Under the pieces are notes generated by a model. It saw nothing but the letters and a program-made list of their open reading frames with translations. It had not been told where the DNA came from and searched no databases. Positions 1 through 8,758 of a stretch of DNA of 64,000 bases are shown one piece after another. The translations under genes and the position numbers were made by a program. The stretch comes from a candidate division WOR-3 bacterium (GTDB lineage Bacteria; Hydrothermota; UBA3072), in the NCBI GenBank assembly GCA_039804165.1, contig JBDRZZ010000009.1, forward strand, positions 4,010 to 68,009, written 5' to 3'. Position 1 is the first letter of the stretch, and each line of letters opens with the position of its first letter.

Positions 1-1
1 T

Positions 2-646
2 CAAGCAACTATGTCAACTGTTGATAATCCAAGAGAAATGGACAAATTAGACAAGAACATTCAAGAATATATCAGCAAAAATACGGATTCTTCTATTATA
101 ACTATTGAGGTGACAGGAATACCATTTATCTATCAACACATGGATAGGGCTATTATTCGAAGTCAGTTATTGAGTTTAATTATCGCTATTATTTTTGTAT
201 TTATATGTATGATTCTTTTGCAGCGGTCATTTGTGGAGGGATTTATCGGGATTATTCCAATCGTACTTACTCTTTTAATTCTATTTGGTTTTATGGGGTT
301 TTTACGAATCCCCTTGAACCTGGCAACAGTGCTTGTAGGTAGTATTTCCATTGGAATTGGAATTGATTACCCAATACACTTTACAAACCGCTTTCGCAAA
401 GAATTTTTTAAAAATAGAAATGAAGCTGAAGCATTGAATACCACCCTAAACACAGTAGGCAAGGCAATATTAATCAATGTGTTAACTGTAACGATGGGCT
501 TTTTAGTTTTAGTTATGAGTAATCTTGTCCCACTTCAACACCTTGGAATTCTTATAGCAATTACAATGCTAAGTTCTGGAACTGCTACTTTAACCATCTT
601 ACCAGCAATAATTCTTTTAACTAAAGAAAAATGGGTAAAATTATAA
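2..646 (+). CDS. MMPL/RND-family exporter, C-terminal part (5' truncated by window)
   Basis: This is the C-terminal portion of an RND-superfamily (MMPL-type) inner-membrane exporter. The frame is open to the window edge, so the first ATG at 11 is internal. A periplasmic stretch is followed by about five hydrophobic segments, including one with the GIGIDYPIHFTNRF signature that carries a TM4-like acidic residue in RND pumps. It is followed 15 bases later by a LolA-like protein and then a DUF1302-like barrel. That trio recurs in bacteria and suggests lipid or hydrophobic-compound traffic to the outer membrane. The substrate is unknown. Confidence 0.85.
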   Translation, partial: QATMSTVDNPREMDKLDKNIQEYISKNTDSSIITIEVTGIPFIYQHMDRAIIRSQLLSLIIAIIFVFICMILLQRSFVEGFIGIIPIVLTLLILFGFMGFLRIPLNLATVLVGSISIGIGIDYPIHFTNRFRKEFFKNRNEAEALNTTLNTVGKAILINVLTVTMGFLVLVMSNLVPLQHLGILIAITMLSSGTATLTILPAIILLTKEKWVKL

Positions 647-661
647 AAAGGGAGGTCAAAA

Positions 662-1408
662 ATGAAAAAAATATTCTCAGTAAATCTATGTGTTTTAATT
701 ATAATAAGTAGTCTACCAATTAAAGCACAAGAAGAAAAACTAACTGCCTCTCAAATACTTGAGAAAGTCGATAATGTTGTTAACGCTCCAGAGGACCAGA
801 GCTTAAAAGTAAAAATTATTCTTATTGACGAAAAGGGGATAGAAGAACGAGAAATAAGCATGCTTCAGAAAGGAAGTCACAAAAGATTAGTGAAATTTCT
901 ATCCCCCGCTTCTCAGAAGGGTATTGGTGTTCTTTCTCTTCCAAATGATATTATGTATTTATATCTACCAGCCTTCAAAAAAACAAGGCGAATTGCTTCC
1001 CATATAAAAAATACAAAATTCGCAGGGACTGATTTTACCTATGAAGATATGGAGGCGATAAGATATTCAGAAAAATACATACCAGAGCTACTTAAAAAAG
1101 AAGAAAATCATTTCATTCTTCAACTTAAACCTAAAGAAGGGGTCAAGACGGATTATTCGAAGTTGATTATGTGGGTGAGGTGCGATAACTTTTGCACAAG
1201 TAAAATTGAATATTATGATAAAGGAGAGAATCTCTATAAAGTTATGACAAATAAAAGAATTGAAACGGTAGGAAACTATTGGATATCCAGAGAATCCGAA
1301 ATGGAAGATTTAAAAGCAAGGCATAAGACAATAATGATTTTAGAAGAGATAAAATTCGATTCAAAACTATCCGACGAAATTTTCACAGAACGTTATTTAA
1401 GTAGATAA
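662..1408 (+). CDS. LolA-like outer-membrane lipoprotein-sorting protein
   Basis: 248-residue exported protein with an N-terminal signal peptide (hydrophobic residues about 7-22, ending near KAQ). The body is rich in beta strands and resembles the LolA-like family annotated as outer membrane lipoprotein-sorting protein, with the segment KRLVKFLSPASQKGIGVLSL and a YLPAFKKTRRI stretch typical of that family. These proteins are predicted periplasmic carriers of lipidated or hydrophobic cargo and usually sit beside an MMPL exporter, as here. GGGAGG lies just upstream of ATG 662. The family call is firm; the cargo is unknown, and it is not a canonical LolA. Confidence 0.8.
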   Translation: MKKIFSVNLCVLIIISSLPIKAQEEKLTASQILEKVDNVVNAPEDQSLKVKIILIDEKGIEEREISMLQKGSHKRLVKFLSPASQKGIGVLSLPNDIMYLYLPAFKKTRRIASHIKNTKFAGTDFTYEDMEAIRYSEKYIPELLKKEENHFILQLKPKEGVKTDYSKLIMWVRCDNFCTSKIEYYDKGENLYKVMTNKRIETVGNYWISRESEMEDLKARHKTIMILEEIKFDSKLSDEIFTERYLSR

Positions 1409-1425
1409 TAAAGGAGGTAAACAGA

Positions 1426-2787
1426 ATGGTCTTTCGTATATGTTTAATAATAGAATTACTACTCCTTTGTCTTTTTTATCCTCTTCCTGGCCAAGAGAGT
1501 ACATCACATAATGCTAAATGGAATGGCTATTTCCAAACCGATAACAGGATTCGTTTAAAAGGTAATAACGAATTTTCCTGGGAAGAATATAGGCTTAGTC
1601 TAAAAGGAGAGACTAATCCAGGAGAAAAAGCTCATTTTTACAGCGAAATCTGGCTCCGAACATTAGGTTTTTCAACACTGAAAAATAGTTCTGATTTGGG
1701 TAGTAAAGATAAAATTTCTCCTTTGAATTTAGAACTCCGGGAAGTATATATTGACTTTTACGGATTTCTTTTCAATAATCTTGATGTTCGGATTGGAAAG
1801 CAACGCATTGCATGGGGGGTAGCAGATAAGCTAAACCCAACCGATAATCTTAATCCAGATGATCTTGAAGATATCTGGGATTTCGGAAGACATTTGGGTT
1901 CTAATGGACTCAGATCTTCTTATTATCTTGGAGATTGGACATTTACAGGTGTTTATATTCCTCATTTTACGCCTAGTGTTTTACCACGAGGTAACTGGGC
2001 TTCTCTTTTCTCTTCTATTATACAATTACCTTCCGGGCTTGTTCTCAGAAATTCAACCGACACCATTATTATGCCAAAGAACAATCCTAAAGAAAGTTCT
2101 ATAATGGGAGGTAAAATATCAAAAAATCTTTTTGATTATGATTTTTCTTTAAGTTATGTATATGGTAGAGATGATTTACCTTTAGCAAGAAAAGTGACAT
2201 TTATCCCTACAGACACTCCAGGGGAAATAGATATTGCGACCGAACTAATCTATCCGAAAATCCAGATAGTAGGGATGGATTTTGCAGGAGCTTTGGGTAG
2301 TTTTGGAATTTGGGCTGAAGCGGCAGTATTTTTCCCTGAGAAAGTAAACCTAACGACAGATTTGTCCGCTCTAGGAATGGGTATACAAGAATCAATTGTT
2401 TTAGACGACAATCCTTATGTTAAATATGTTCTTGGGACAGATTACACTTTCAAAAATGGCATTTACATTAATATTCAGTATCTCCATGGCTTTATTCACG
2501 AAAGAGGAAAGGATAATCTGGAAGATTATTTTATGTTTGGAGTAGAAAGGAAGCTTTTAGATGATAAAATAAAAATAACTCCCTTAGCTGGGGGGATAGA
2601 AATAAAAGATTTAAAAGATATAAAAAACAACTACGCTCTTATTCTATCACCAGAAGCCACCTATTATCCTCTTGAGGATGCCGAAATTACTCTTGGAATC
2701 AGATGGATAGACGGTAAGAATACGACTAATTTTGGAAGAATAAAAGAAAATGATGAGCTATTTTTAAAAATTAAATATTATTTTTAA
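1426..2787 (+). CDS. DUF1302-like outer-membrane beta-barrel protein
   Basis: 453 residues with a signal peptide (about 1-22) and alternating-polarity strands ending in KIKYYF, a terminal aromatic typical of outer-membrane barrels. The stretch RIGKQRIAWGVADKLNPTDN (about residues 125-144) matches the shared core of DUF1302-like and related porin families. It follows the LolA-like gene by 17 bases with a clear AGGAGG, so the three genes 2-2787 are one operon. I infer that it is the outer-membrane partner of the MMPL pump. Its substrate cannot be read from sequence. Confidence 0.7.
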   Translation: MVFRICLIIELLLLCLFYPLPGQESTSHNAKWNGYFQTDNRIRLKGNNEFSWEEYRLSLKGETNPGEKAHFYSEIWLRTLGFSTLKNSSDLGSKDKISPLNLELREVYIDFYGFLFNNLDVRIGKQRIAWGVADKLNPTDNLNPDDLEDIWDFGRHLGSNGLRSSYYLGDWTFTGVYIPHFTPSVLPRGNWASLFSSIIQLPSGLVLRNSTDTIIMPKNNPKESSIMGGKISKNLFDYDFSLSYVYGRDDLPLARKVTFIPTDTPGEIDIATELIYPKIQIVGMDFAGALGSFGIWAEAAVFFPEKVNLTTDLSALGMGIQESIVLDDNPYVKYVLGTDYTFKNGIYINIQYLHGFIHERGKDNLEDYFMFGVERKLLDDKIKITPLAGGIEIKDLKDIKNNYALILSPEATYYPLEDAEITLGIRWIDGKNTTNFGRIKENDELFLKIKYYF

Positions 2788-2802
2788 ATATAAGGCTAAC
2801 TT

Positions 2803-3528
2803 TTAGGAAATTTTTGATTCCAAACCTAAAGAGCAATATTTTTTCACTATACACTCACCGCATTTTCTTCTTCGGCAAAAATCTTTTCCTTGGCGAACTA
2901 GAGCTGTCTCAAAATCTACAAATTCTTTATCTTTTATTTTATTTTCTCTCCAAAGAAGTTTTAGTTTTCCTAAGCCCGAGAAAACATCATCCTCCCTACT
3001 TATTAACTCTAAATTTATGGCCGACCTAAGAGCTAAAGGAGAAAGAGGAGGATCTGCTTTATCCCAAAGTCCTCGTAATTCTCTTAAGAAAATCCTTACA
3101 GTAACTTCTCCAATTCCTTTCCCCAAAGCTTTTATTTTATCTTCTAAATCCTTTGGATCTTTAGCTTCTTTTTGTAATTTGTTAAAATCTCCTCCATACA
3201 TCTCTTTAAAGTTCTTTATAACCTCTAAAAGTTTAGTAGCTGTTTTAAAATCATACCTCACATATCCACCATTATCTAAAATCCTTACTAGTCCATCCCA
3301 ACCAGTTTTCAATATCATATAAGGGGAAACTATTCTTTCTTTTTCAAACTCTTTATATGTATTTATAACAATAGTTTCAGAAATCCTCGCTCCAAAAAGA
3401 ATGGAAGCAATAAACCATTTAAAAATCTCTTCGTTTTTAATAGAAGAAAGATCTATTCTTAACCGGGAAGAAAACCTATCTCCTAAAAACTCAACCAATA
3501 TTTTGATTAATTCCCCTTTTTCATCCAT
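2803..3528 (-). CDS. HhH-GPD DNA glycosylase / endonuclease III-related protein with Fe-S cluster
   Basis: 241 residues. A helix-hairpin-helix region (about 128-150, with LGKGIGEVTVRIF) is followed by the acidic/proline region of HhH-GPD base-excision glycosylases. A C-terminal cluster of four cysteines (C218, C223, C226, C232) should bind a 4Fe-4S cluster. The spacing is Cx4Cx2Cx5C, whereas classical endonuclease III uses Cx6Cx2Cx5C, so this is a divergent branch. It likely removes damaged bases, but the lesion is not predictable. AAGGAAG sits 2 bases before ATG 3528. It follows the radical SAM gene on the same strand after 57 bases. Confidence 0.75.
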   Translation of the reverse strand: MDEKGELIKILVEFLGDRFSSRLRIDLSSIKNEEIFKWFIASILFGARISETIVINTYKEFEKERIVSPYMILKTGWDGLVRILDNGGYVRYDFKTATKLLEVIKNFKEMYGGDFNKLQKEAKDPKDLEDKIKALGKGIGEVTVRIFLRELRGLWDKADPPLSPLALRSAINLELISREDDVFSGLGKLKLLWRENKIKDKEFVDFETALVRQGKDFCRRRKCGECIVKKYCSLGLESKIS

Positions 3529-3585
3529 AACTTCCTTTTTCTTATATATGTAATAAGCCTTCTTTCATTAATTAAGTCTAATCCA

Positions 3586-4620
3586 CTAATAATTAGCATA
3601 TTCTATTCCTTTTATATTTATAGAAGTTCCACAAATAGGGCATCTTGAATCTTTAAGTTTTATACTTATTAATTTCATCCATTTTCTCTCTATTAAAAGT
3701 GTTCCGCATTCTGGACAGTAAGTATTTAACCTACTATCGTCAACATTACCAAGATAAACATATCTCATACCTTCATCCTTCGCTATTTTATATGCTTCAT
3801 TTAGTGTTTCAATCGGGGTAAATGGAAGATCTAAGACTTTATAATCAGGATAAAATCTTAAGAAGTGTAAAGGTGTTTCGGGTGAAAGATTATCCCTTAT
3901 CCAAATTGTAAGTTTTCTAATATCTTCTTTAGAATCCCCAACTTCAGGGAGAATTAAATCAGTTATCTCAATATGAATATTATTTCTTTTAAATTCCAGT
4001 AATGCATTGTAAATAGGTTCTATAGAAGGAACTCCAACGTATCTCTTCATAAAATCTAAATTTCCAGAACCCTTAAAATTTACAACAACAGCATCAAGAT
4101 AAGGAGAAATTTCCCTTATCGGCTCTGGACTTATAAATCCATTAGTCACATATGTAGTGTATAACCCTTCTTTCTTAGCGATCTTGGATGTTTCATAAGT
4201 TAATTCATAAAATATTATAGGTTCTGTAAAAGTGTAACTTATACCTTTTGAACCCGATTCTTTTGCTCTTTTCACAATTTCTTTTGGAGTAATTCCTTCT
4301 CCATATATTTCACCTTGACTTAACGCCCAATTTTGACAATATTTACATCTCCAGTTACAACCCTGAGTGCATATTGAGAATGCCTTAGTTCCAGGTGCAA
4401 AGTGATAAAGAGGTTTTCTTTCTATTTCGTGAACTACCATTGAACTTATCTTATCATATATAAGGGAGTAAAGTGTGCCATCAATATTTTTTCTTACCCT
4501 ACAAATACCTGTTTTATCTTTCTCTATTATACATCCAAAAGGAAGAATAGAATTCCAACCGCAAAGATGACACCTAACTTTTTTATTTTCAATTTTTTCA
4601 TAAAACATTGCTTCTTTCAT
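3586..4620 (-). CDS. amrS: AmmeMemoRadiSam-system radical SAM enzyme (AmrS-like)
   Basis: 344-residue radical SAM protein. The cluster motif C88-x3-C92-x2-C95 follows a SICTQG segment. N-terminal cysteines (C17, C20, C30, C40) and a C-terminal zinc-ribbon-like pair of CxxC (CPEC, CPIC) flank the TIM-barrel. This layout matches the AmrS/PflA-like proteins that co-occur with AMMECR1 and Memo domains. Neither partner is in the window. The reaction of the system is not established from sequence. The gene has no Shine-Dalgarno; a promoter whose -10 ends 8 bases before ATG predicts a leaderless mRNA. Confidence 0.85.
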   Translation of the reverse strand: MKEAMFYEKIENKKVRCHLCGWNSILPFGCIIEKDKTGICRVRKNIDGTLYSLIYDKISSMVVHEIERKPLYHFAPGTKAFSICTQGCNWRCKYCQNWALSQGEIYGEGITPKEIVKRAKESGSKGISYTFTEPIIFYELTYETSKIAKKEGLYTTYVTNGFISPEPIREISPYLDAVVVNFKGSGNLDFMKRYVGVPSIEPIYNALLEFKRNNIHIEITDLILPEVGDSKEDIRKLTIWIRDNLSPETPLHFLRFYPDYKVLDLPFTPIETLNEAYKIAKDEGMRYVYLGNVDDSRLNTYCPECGTLLIERKWMKLISIKLKDSRCPICGTSINIKGIEYANY

Positions 4621-4628
4621 ATATTAGA

Positions 4629-4656
4629 AAAATAAAAAATACATAATTTTAATCAA
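4629..4656 (-). promoter_or_regulatory. Promoter of the AmrS-like gene (leaderless)
   Basis: Reading the minus strand: -35 TTGATT (4651-4656), 16-bp spacer, -10 TATTTT (4629-4634), then 8 bases to ATG 4620. No Shine-Dalgarno fits between. It lies back to back with the xylanase promoter at 4660-4688. Confidence 0.55.
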
Positions 4657-4659
4657 GCC

Positions 4660-4688
4660 TTGACAAAATTCAAATTCAAAATTATTTT
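4660..4688 (+). promoter_or_regulatory. Promoter of the GH10 xylanase gene
   Basis: -35 TTGACA (4660-4665), 17-bp spacer, -10 TATTTT (4683-4688). A short leader with GGGAGG precedes ATG 4715. It is divergent from the AmrS-like promoter, and the two -35 elements are only 3 bp apart. Confidence 0.65.
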
Positions 4689-4714
4689 TATTTAAAGGAT
4701 TTAGGGAGGTTAGA

Positions 4715-6139
4715 ATGAAACGTATATTTATATTATTTTTAATATGTATCTCAGAAATCTACGCTTATAAGATACCCTCTGGCCCCAGGCTAAGAGAGAT
4801 TGTGGTAGAGAAATATCGAGATCCCGTATATGGCGATAGTATTATTATTGGTGGAACCACAGGAAGCCAACAAGCTTTGGGCGGAGAAGTGGGAAGAATT
4901 TTATGTTATGAATTTAACTATGTAACTCCTGAAAATGATTTTAAACAAGAATGGATTCATCCTGATAATTCAACTTGGAATTGGTCACAAGCTGATGCTT
5001 GGTTTACTTATATGAAAAAGTGCAAGAGTTACTATGGTCGTGAAATTGAAATACTTAGAATGCATTGCCCTATTGGTCCTCAATGTTCTCCTTGGGCACG
5101 AGACGATAGTAGAACCCCTACCGAACTTGATACAAATATGACTCAATTTCTAAGAGCTATTTGCCAGAAATATAATGATTCAACCCAAATTAAATATATG
5201 GACGTTGTAAATGAAACTGCTGTAGAAGGTTCTTGGCATAAGGATAAGCCTGGAATTCCCGATTGGGAATGCCCTTGGTATAAGATTGGTTTAGATACTT
5301 TCCAATTACCAGAAGGTAAATTAATTATACCTAAATACATAACAAAAGCCTTTCAGATTGCAAATGAATACGCTCCTGATATTAAGCTTATTTACAATCA
5401 CCACGAAGATCCAACGAACTCTTCTTGGACTTTAATAAAAAAAACAATAAGCCATCTTATAGATAATTTAGGGCTCCGTGTAGATGGAATAGGTTGGCAA
5501 GCCCATGTTGATGTAGGATGGGAAAAAAATAGTAATAATTTAACCGCCTTAAGAAATTTAATTGATTGGGCGCATAGCAAAGGTCTTGAGTTTCATATTA
5601 CAGAAGCAAGTGTTTGGATTAAAACTGGTGCGACCCCAGAGAATTTTGAAAAACAAGCTGTTACCTATCGCGCTATTTTAGATATTCTACTTGAAAAACG
5701 TTTTACAGGCAAAGTTGGCTGGAATACTTGGAATATACAAGATGATTTTGGATGGCATATTGAATGGTACCCCTCTCTCTTCAACGGAGCTGATTCTAAC
5801 TATTCTGCAAAACCAGCTTATTATGCAATTCAGTCAGCTCTTCTTGGGCAAGGAATTGAAGAACCTATAGAAAATATTAGCACTCTAAAATTGTATAATA
5901 GCCCAAATCCATTTAGTGGAAAGACTACAATCTTTTTTGATCTTCCTAAAAGAGGTTTTGTAAGCTTAAAGATTTATAATTTAGCTGGAGAAGAAATAAA
6001 GACTTTACTTTCCGGGAATATGGAAATTGGGAGCTATAAGATAGAATGGATTCCACAGGAAGTGCCACAAGGGATTTACTTAGTTTATCTTATCCAAGAA
6101 AATCTAATAGCAAAACAAAAACTGATTCTCGTGAAATAA
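4715..6139 (+). CDS. Secreted GH10 endo-1,4-beta-xylanase with type IX-like C-terminal sorting domain
   Basis: 474 residues: signal peptide 1-17, GH10 (beta/alpha)8 catalytic domain about 25-385, and a C-terminal Ig-like sorting domain about 390-474. The acid/base is E167 (in VVNETAVEG) and the nucleophile E297 (in HITEASVW). It should hydrolyse internal beta-1,4 linkages of xylan outside the cell. The tail starts SPNPFSGKTTI, contains YNLAGEEI and ends LILVK, the pattern of type IX secretion / FlgD-Ig-like C-terminal domains. It is monocistronic, with its own TTGACA promoter. Sorting by a type IX-like route is inferred; a PorV-like protein is encoded at 25838-26830. Confidence 0.92.
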   Translation: MKRIFILFLICISEIYAYKIPSGPRLREIVVEKYRDPVYGDSIIIGGTTGSQQALGGEVGRILCYEFNYVTPENDFKQEWIHPDNSTWNWSQADAWFTYMKKCKSYYGREIEILRMHCPIGPQCSPWARDDSRTPTELDTNMTQFLRAICQKYNDSTQIKYMDVVNETAVEGSWHKDKPGIPDWECPWYKIGLDTFQLPEGKLIIPKYITKAFQIANEYAPDIKLIYNHHEDPTNSSWTLIKKTISHLIDNLGLRVDGIGWQAHVDVGWEKNSNNLTALRNLIDWAHSKGLEFHITEASVWIKTGATPENFEKQAVTYRAILDILLEKRFTGKVGWNTWNIQDDFGWHIEWYPSLFNGADSNYSAKPAYYAIQSALLGQGIEEPIENISTLKLYNSPNPFSGKTTIFFDLPKRGFVSLKIYNLAGEEIKTLLSGNMEIGSYKIEWIPQEVPQGIYLVYLIQENLIAKQKLILVK

Positions 6140-6149
6140 AGAATATTTT

Positions 6150-6470
6150 TTATTTATCTCTTATGGTTTCCTTTTCAATCCAGGATAGATAAGGAATAAA
6201 GCCATTTTTAATCTCATAAGAAACAATCGCAGGAATTTCATATGGATGAATCTCTTTTAGCCTCTTTTCTAATTTCTTATATAGAGATTTTCTTGTCTTC
6301 ATAATAAGAATAAATTCCTTTTCTTCTACTAATTTTTCCTTCCATCTATAAATAGACTCAATTGGGAAAAAGTTAACACAGGCAACCAATTTTTCTTCCA
6401 CTAATATTCTACCTATCTTCTTTGCAATTAATTTATTGGGTAAGGTTGTATAAACAAAAACAAATTTCAA
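6150..6470 (-). CDS. cutA: CutA1-like divalent-cation tolerance protein
   Basis: 106 residues, a full-length CutA1 (small trimeric PII-like protein; the divalent-ion role is debated). It shows the YTTLPNKLIAKKIGRILVEE start, the LVACVNFFP strand, IESIYRWKEKL and the C-terminal HPYEIPAIVSYE motif. I chose TTG 6470 as start because the family begins there and an AGGGAG lies 5 bases upstream, overlapping the stop codon of the upstream beta-helix gene (6481-6483). A longer frame to 6536 would overlap that gene and add unrelated residues. Translational coupling with the upstream gene is likely. Confidence 0.85.
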   Translation of the reverse strand: MKFVFVYTTLPNKLIAKKIGRILVEEKLVACVNFFPIESIYRWKEKLVEEKEFILIMKTRKSLYKKLEKRLKEIHPYEIPAIVSYEIKNGFIPYLSWIEKETIRDK

Positions 6471-6480
6471 GAAAACTCCC

Positions 6481-8319
6481 TTATTGACCTGGAGGGTAAG
6501 CCCCAACAAAAGGACTCTCCCCAACGTTATCTCCAAGAAATTTCTTTACTTCTTCTGGTAAAATTGTCCCTGCATTTGGGAAATTTTTTAATAATTGATA
6601 ATTACCAAGTTCCCAGCTTCTAAATATAGGGTCTCTGTAATTAAGAAAATAAAGACTATGGGTAGAAAAATCTTTATAAATTTTACTCAAATCCTTTGGG
6701 GTCCTCAAAGGAATTTGACATTCTTCATTATTTTCAATTGGCCCCCACAGAATCAAAGGTTCAGATTTTTCTTCTTTTCTTATATAAACATTATAATCCA
6801 TTTTTTTCAATTGTGGTTTTTTTAGTTTTCTACATAAAGATGGTTCTTGCCAACTTATAAATAGAGGCCTATTAAAATTCTCATCTCCCACAAGAAGATT
6901 GTTAACAAAAATATGGCCTTCCCTTTTTTCTACATCTGGACCTGTAGCTGAATGCCAACCAAAAAGCCGATCAGTAGCAGGGGTTCTTCCTGTTCTTCCA
7001 ATATTAACAGTGCTATTTATAAATGTGTTTTGATAGATTTGAGCACCTGAACTATTGAGGATAAAAATTCCTTGTTCGCAATTAACAAATACATTTCCGG
7101 CACAAATCACCCCTTTTGAAATTTCAAAGAAAAATCCATTATTGGTTGGCCAATATCTTCTTGGTAATTCTTTTTGTAAAATCCCTACATTTTGAACCCA
7201 ATTGTTAACAAAAACACCATCAACATTTCCAACATCATACCAAATCCCATTAGAATATGGAAGATCTATAACAAGATTATCCCTACAGATAACTCTGTGG
7301 CATTGATTGAAAATTTTAACCGCTGCAGGATAATATCCTGTGATTCTCTCAATATTATTTTGAGTAAATATATTTCTTTCTAAAAGAACATCTGAAGAGG
7401 CAACGATGTAAAGACCTTCCGTGCTTGTATTACTAACTTTGCAATGACGAACCACAAGACTATCTCCTCTAAGTTTCGCACCTAACTCTCCACAGTTAGA
7501 AATTTCACAATTTTCTAAAATAGTTCCTATTACTTCTTTTCCATATTTTGACTCATGAGAAGGGCTCTCTGGCTCTACGCCTTCAATTTCTATTGCCCTA
7601 CTGGCATATTGAGTAAAAGTTATTCCCCTTATTATTGGACCCCTTTTATCCGAACTTTTCCCATGACATTCTCCAGTTGTTCTCATAATACCTATAGGGA
7701 AAGCAGTGATCTCTATTAAATGTTTTTTAGGATCCACCCCTATATATATCTCTTCCTTTACGTAATCAATAAAGAAAGTATTTTCGTTAACTTCTCCTTC
7801 CCATCCAACTGATTGTAAGAACTTTCCGTCCACAAAAACTACATCATTATTGAAACGATGAAGTGGTGTTTCTTTTCCGTGGAATTGCCTTTGCCACCAA
7901 TCTGCAGGCTCAGAAGGAAATAAATATTTCCACTTAGTTTTCCAAAGCCCGTTCCCCAAATTTTCCCAATCATTTGCTATATAGGTTCCTTTTAATATAG
8001 GCTGTTCATCTTTATAGGGTTGGATAATTATCCCCTGATTCAACATTAAATTTCCAGTCCGGTAAATTCCTCCTCGCATTATTATTGCATCTCCAGTTTT
8101 CACTCTCTCAATAGCTGCTTCTAAGGTCGTAGGGTCTTCAATAGATTCTCCCATAGAGCCAGATCTTCCATAAGGAGCAACATAATAAATCTTTCCTTTT
8201 ACCTCTGGCAATTCATAAGTTTGTCTTATTGGTCCATATGGTCCACCAGAAGGTTCCGCTTTTAGAAAAAGAGTGCCTATAATTATAGAGGAAAAAACTA
8301 ACTTATAAAAATTAATCAT
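6481..8319 (-). CDS. Secreted right-handed parallel beta-helix repeat protein
   Basis: 612 residues with an N-terminal signal peptide (about 1-21). An N-terminal segment resembling DUF1565/pectate-lyase-like starts (YYVAPYGRSGSMGESIEDPTTLEAAIERV) leads into many short beta-helix coils with N-rich turns (for example NIFTQNNIERI, DNLVIDL, NNWVQNVG, GNVFVNCEQGIFIL, QNTFINST). This fold is used by polysaccharide lyases, epimerases and NosD-like proteins. With the xylanase nearby, a role in carbohydrate degradation is plausible, but no catalytic set can be assigned. There is no type IX tail. The mRNA appears leaderless from the promoter at 8327-8354. Confidence 0.75.
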   Translation of the reverse strand: MINFYKLVFSSIIIGTLFLKAEPSGGPYGPIRQTYELPEVKGKIYYVAPYGRSGSMGESIEDPTTLEAAIERVKTGDAIIMRGGIYRTGNLMLNQGIIIQPYKDEQPILKGTYIANDWENLGNGLWKTKWKYLFPSEPADWWQRQFHGKETPLHRFNNDVVFVDGKFLQSVGWEGEVNENTFFIDYVKEEIYIGVDPKKHLIEITAFPIGIMRTTGECHGKSSDKRGPIIRGITFTQYASRAIEIEGVEPESPSHESKYGKEVIGTILENCEISNCGELGAKLRGDSLVVRHCKVSNTSTEGLYIVASSDVLLERNIFTQNNIERITGYYPAAVKIFNQCHRVICRDNLVIDLPYSNGIWYDVGNVDGVFVNNWVQNVGILQKELPRRYWPTNNGFFFEISKGVICAGNVFVNCEQGIFILNSSGAQIYQNTFINSTVNIGRTGRTPATDRLFGWHSATGPDVEKREGHIFVNNLLVGDENFNRPLFISWQEPSLCRKLKKPQLKKMDYNVYIRKEEKSEPLILWGPIENNEECQIPLRTPKDLSKIYKDFSTHSLYFLNYRDPIFRSWELGNYQLLKNFPNAGTILPEEVKKFLGDNVGESPFVGAYPPGQ

Positions 8320-8326
8320 TTTATAT

Positions 8327-8354
8327 AAAATAATCTAAAGAGCTTTTCTGTCAA
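8327..8354 (-). promoter_or_regulatory. Promoter of the beta-helix/cutA operon (leaderless)
   Basis: Minus strand: -35 TTGACA (8349-8354), 16-bp spacer, -10 TATTTT (8327-8332), then 7 bases to ATG 8319. There is no room for a Shine-Dalgarno. Confidence 0.65.
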
Positions 8355-8459
8355 TCCCAGAAATAAAAAAGAGTTTCTCAGCCTCTTTTTTCCATCATTT
8401 GAACCTCTTTACGTTATACACAAATTTATAAAAACAGAAAGAAAAAAGGTCCCTTTATT

Positions 8460-8715
8460 TATTATCAATTAAAAGACAAAAGAGCTCTCGATGCGTTTGG
8501 AATACTTAGTAATCGCTAAGCTCAGTAATTAAGATAAAAATTAAAATATGAAGCAAAGTAAGTAGATATCCGGAATTATAACACCAGAAATAAATTCAAT
8601 GTTTAAAGAATGGGTAATTAAGGTTAATAAAGAGATATTGAAATATTTAAAAATTCTGGAGGAAAGTGCTATATATTTCATTGCCAGACTCCCACAAAAT
8701 AAAAAATTGATTTAG
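8460..8715 (+). pseudogene. Possible remnant of an IS4-like transposase in a 440-base gene-free gap
   Basis: The gap 8320-8758 holds two promoters at its ends and otherwise no intact gene. Between about 8570 and 8715 a plus-strand frame stays open for about 49 codons and ends SAIYFIARLPQNKKLI before TAG. This resembles the strand before the catalytic glutamate region of IS4/IS1634-type DDE transposases (consensus like giYFI.Rlk.N). There is no start and no other motif, so this is a weak call. Confidence 0.25.
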
Positions 8716-8722
8716 TCAAGGG

Positions 8723-8750
8723 TTGCAAAAAAGTCAAACATAATTAAAAA
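8723..8750 (+). promoter_or_regulatory. Promoter of the D-2-hydroxyacid dehydrogenase gene (leaderless)
   Basis: -35 TTGCAA (8723-8728), 16-bp spacer, -10-like TAAAAA (8745-8750), then 8 bases to ATG 8759. There is no Shine-Dalgarno upstream of this ATG, which nevertheless encodes the expected family N-terminus. Confidence 0.45.
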
Positions 8751-8758
8751 TTGTTTTA

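Noticed and set aside
6471-6536. Longer N-terminus for CutA starting at 6536
   Set aside because: It overlaps the upstream gene by 56 bases and adds residues not found in the family; TTG 6470 has a Shine-Dalgarno.
8500-8666. 46-codon minus-strand frame (starting MKYIALSSRIFKYF) in the 8320-8758 gap
   Set aside because: Low complexity, no Shine-Dalgarno, and antisense to the likely transposase scrap; the composition fits chance.
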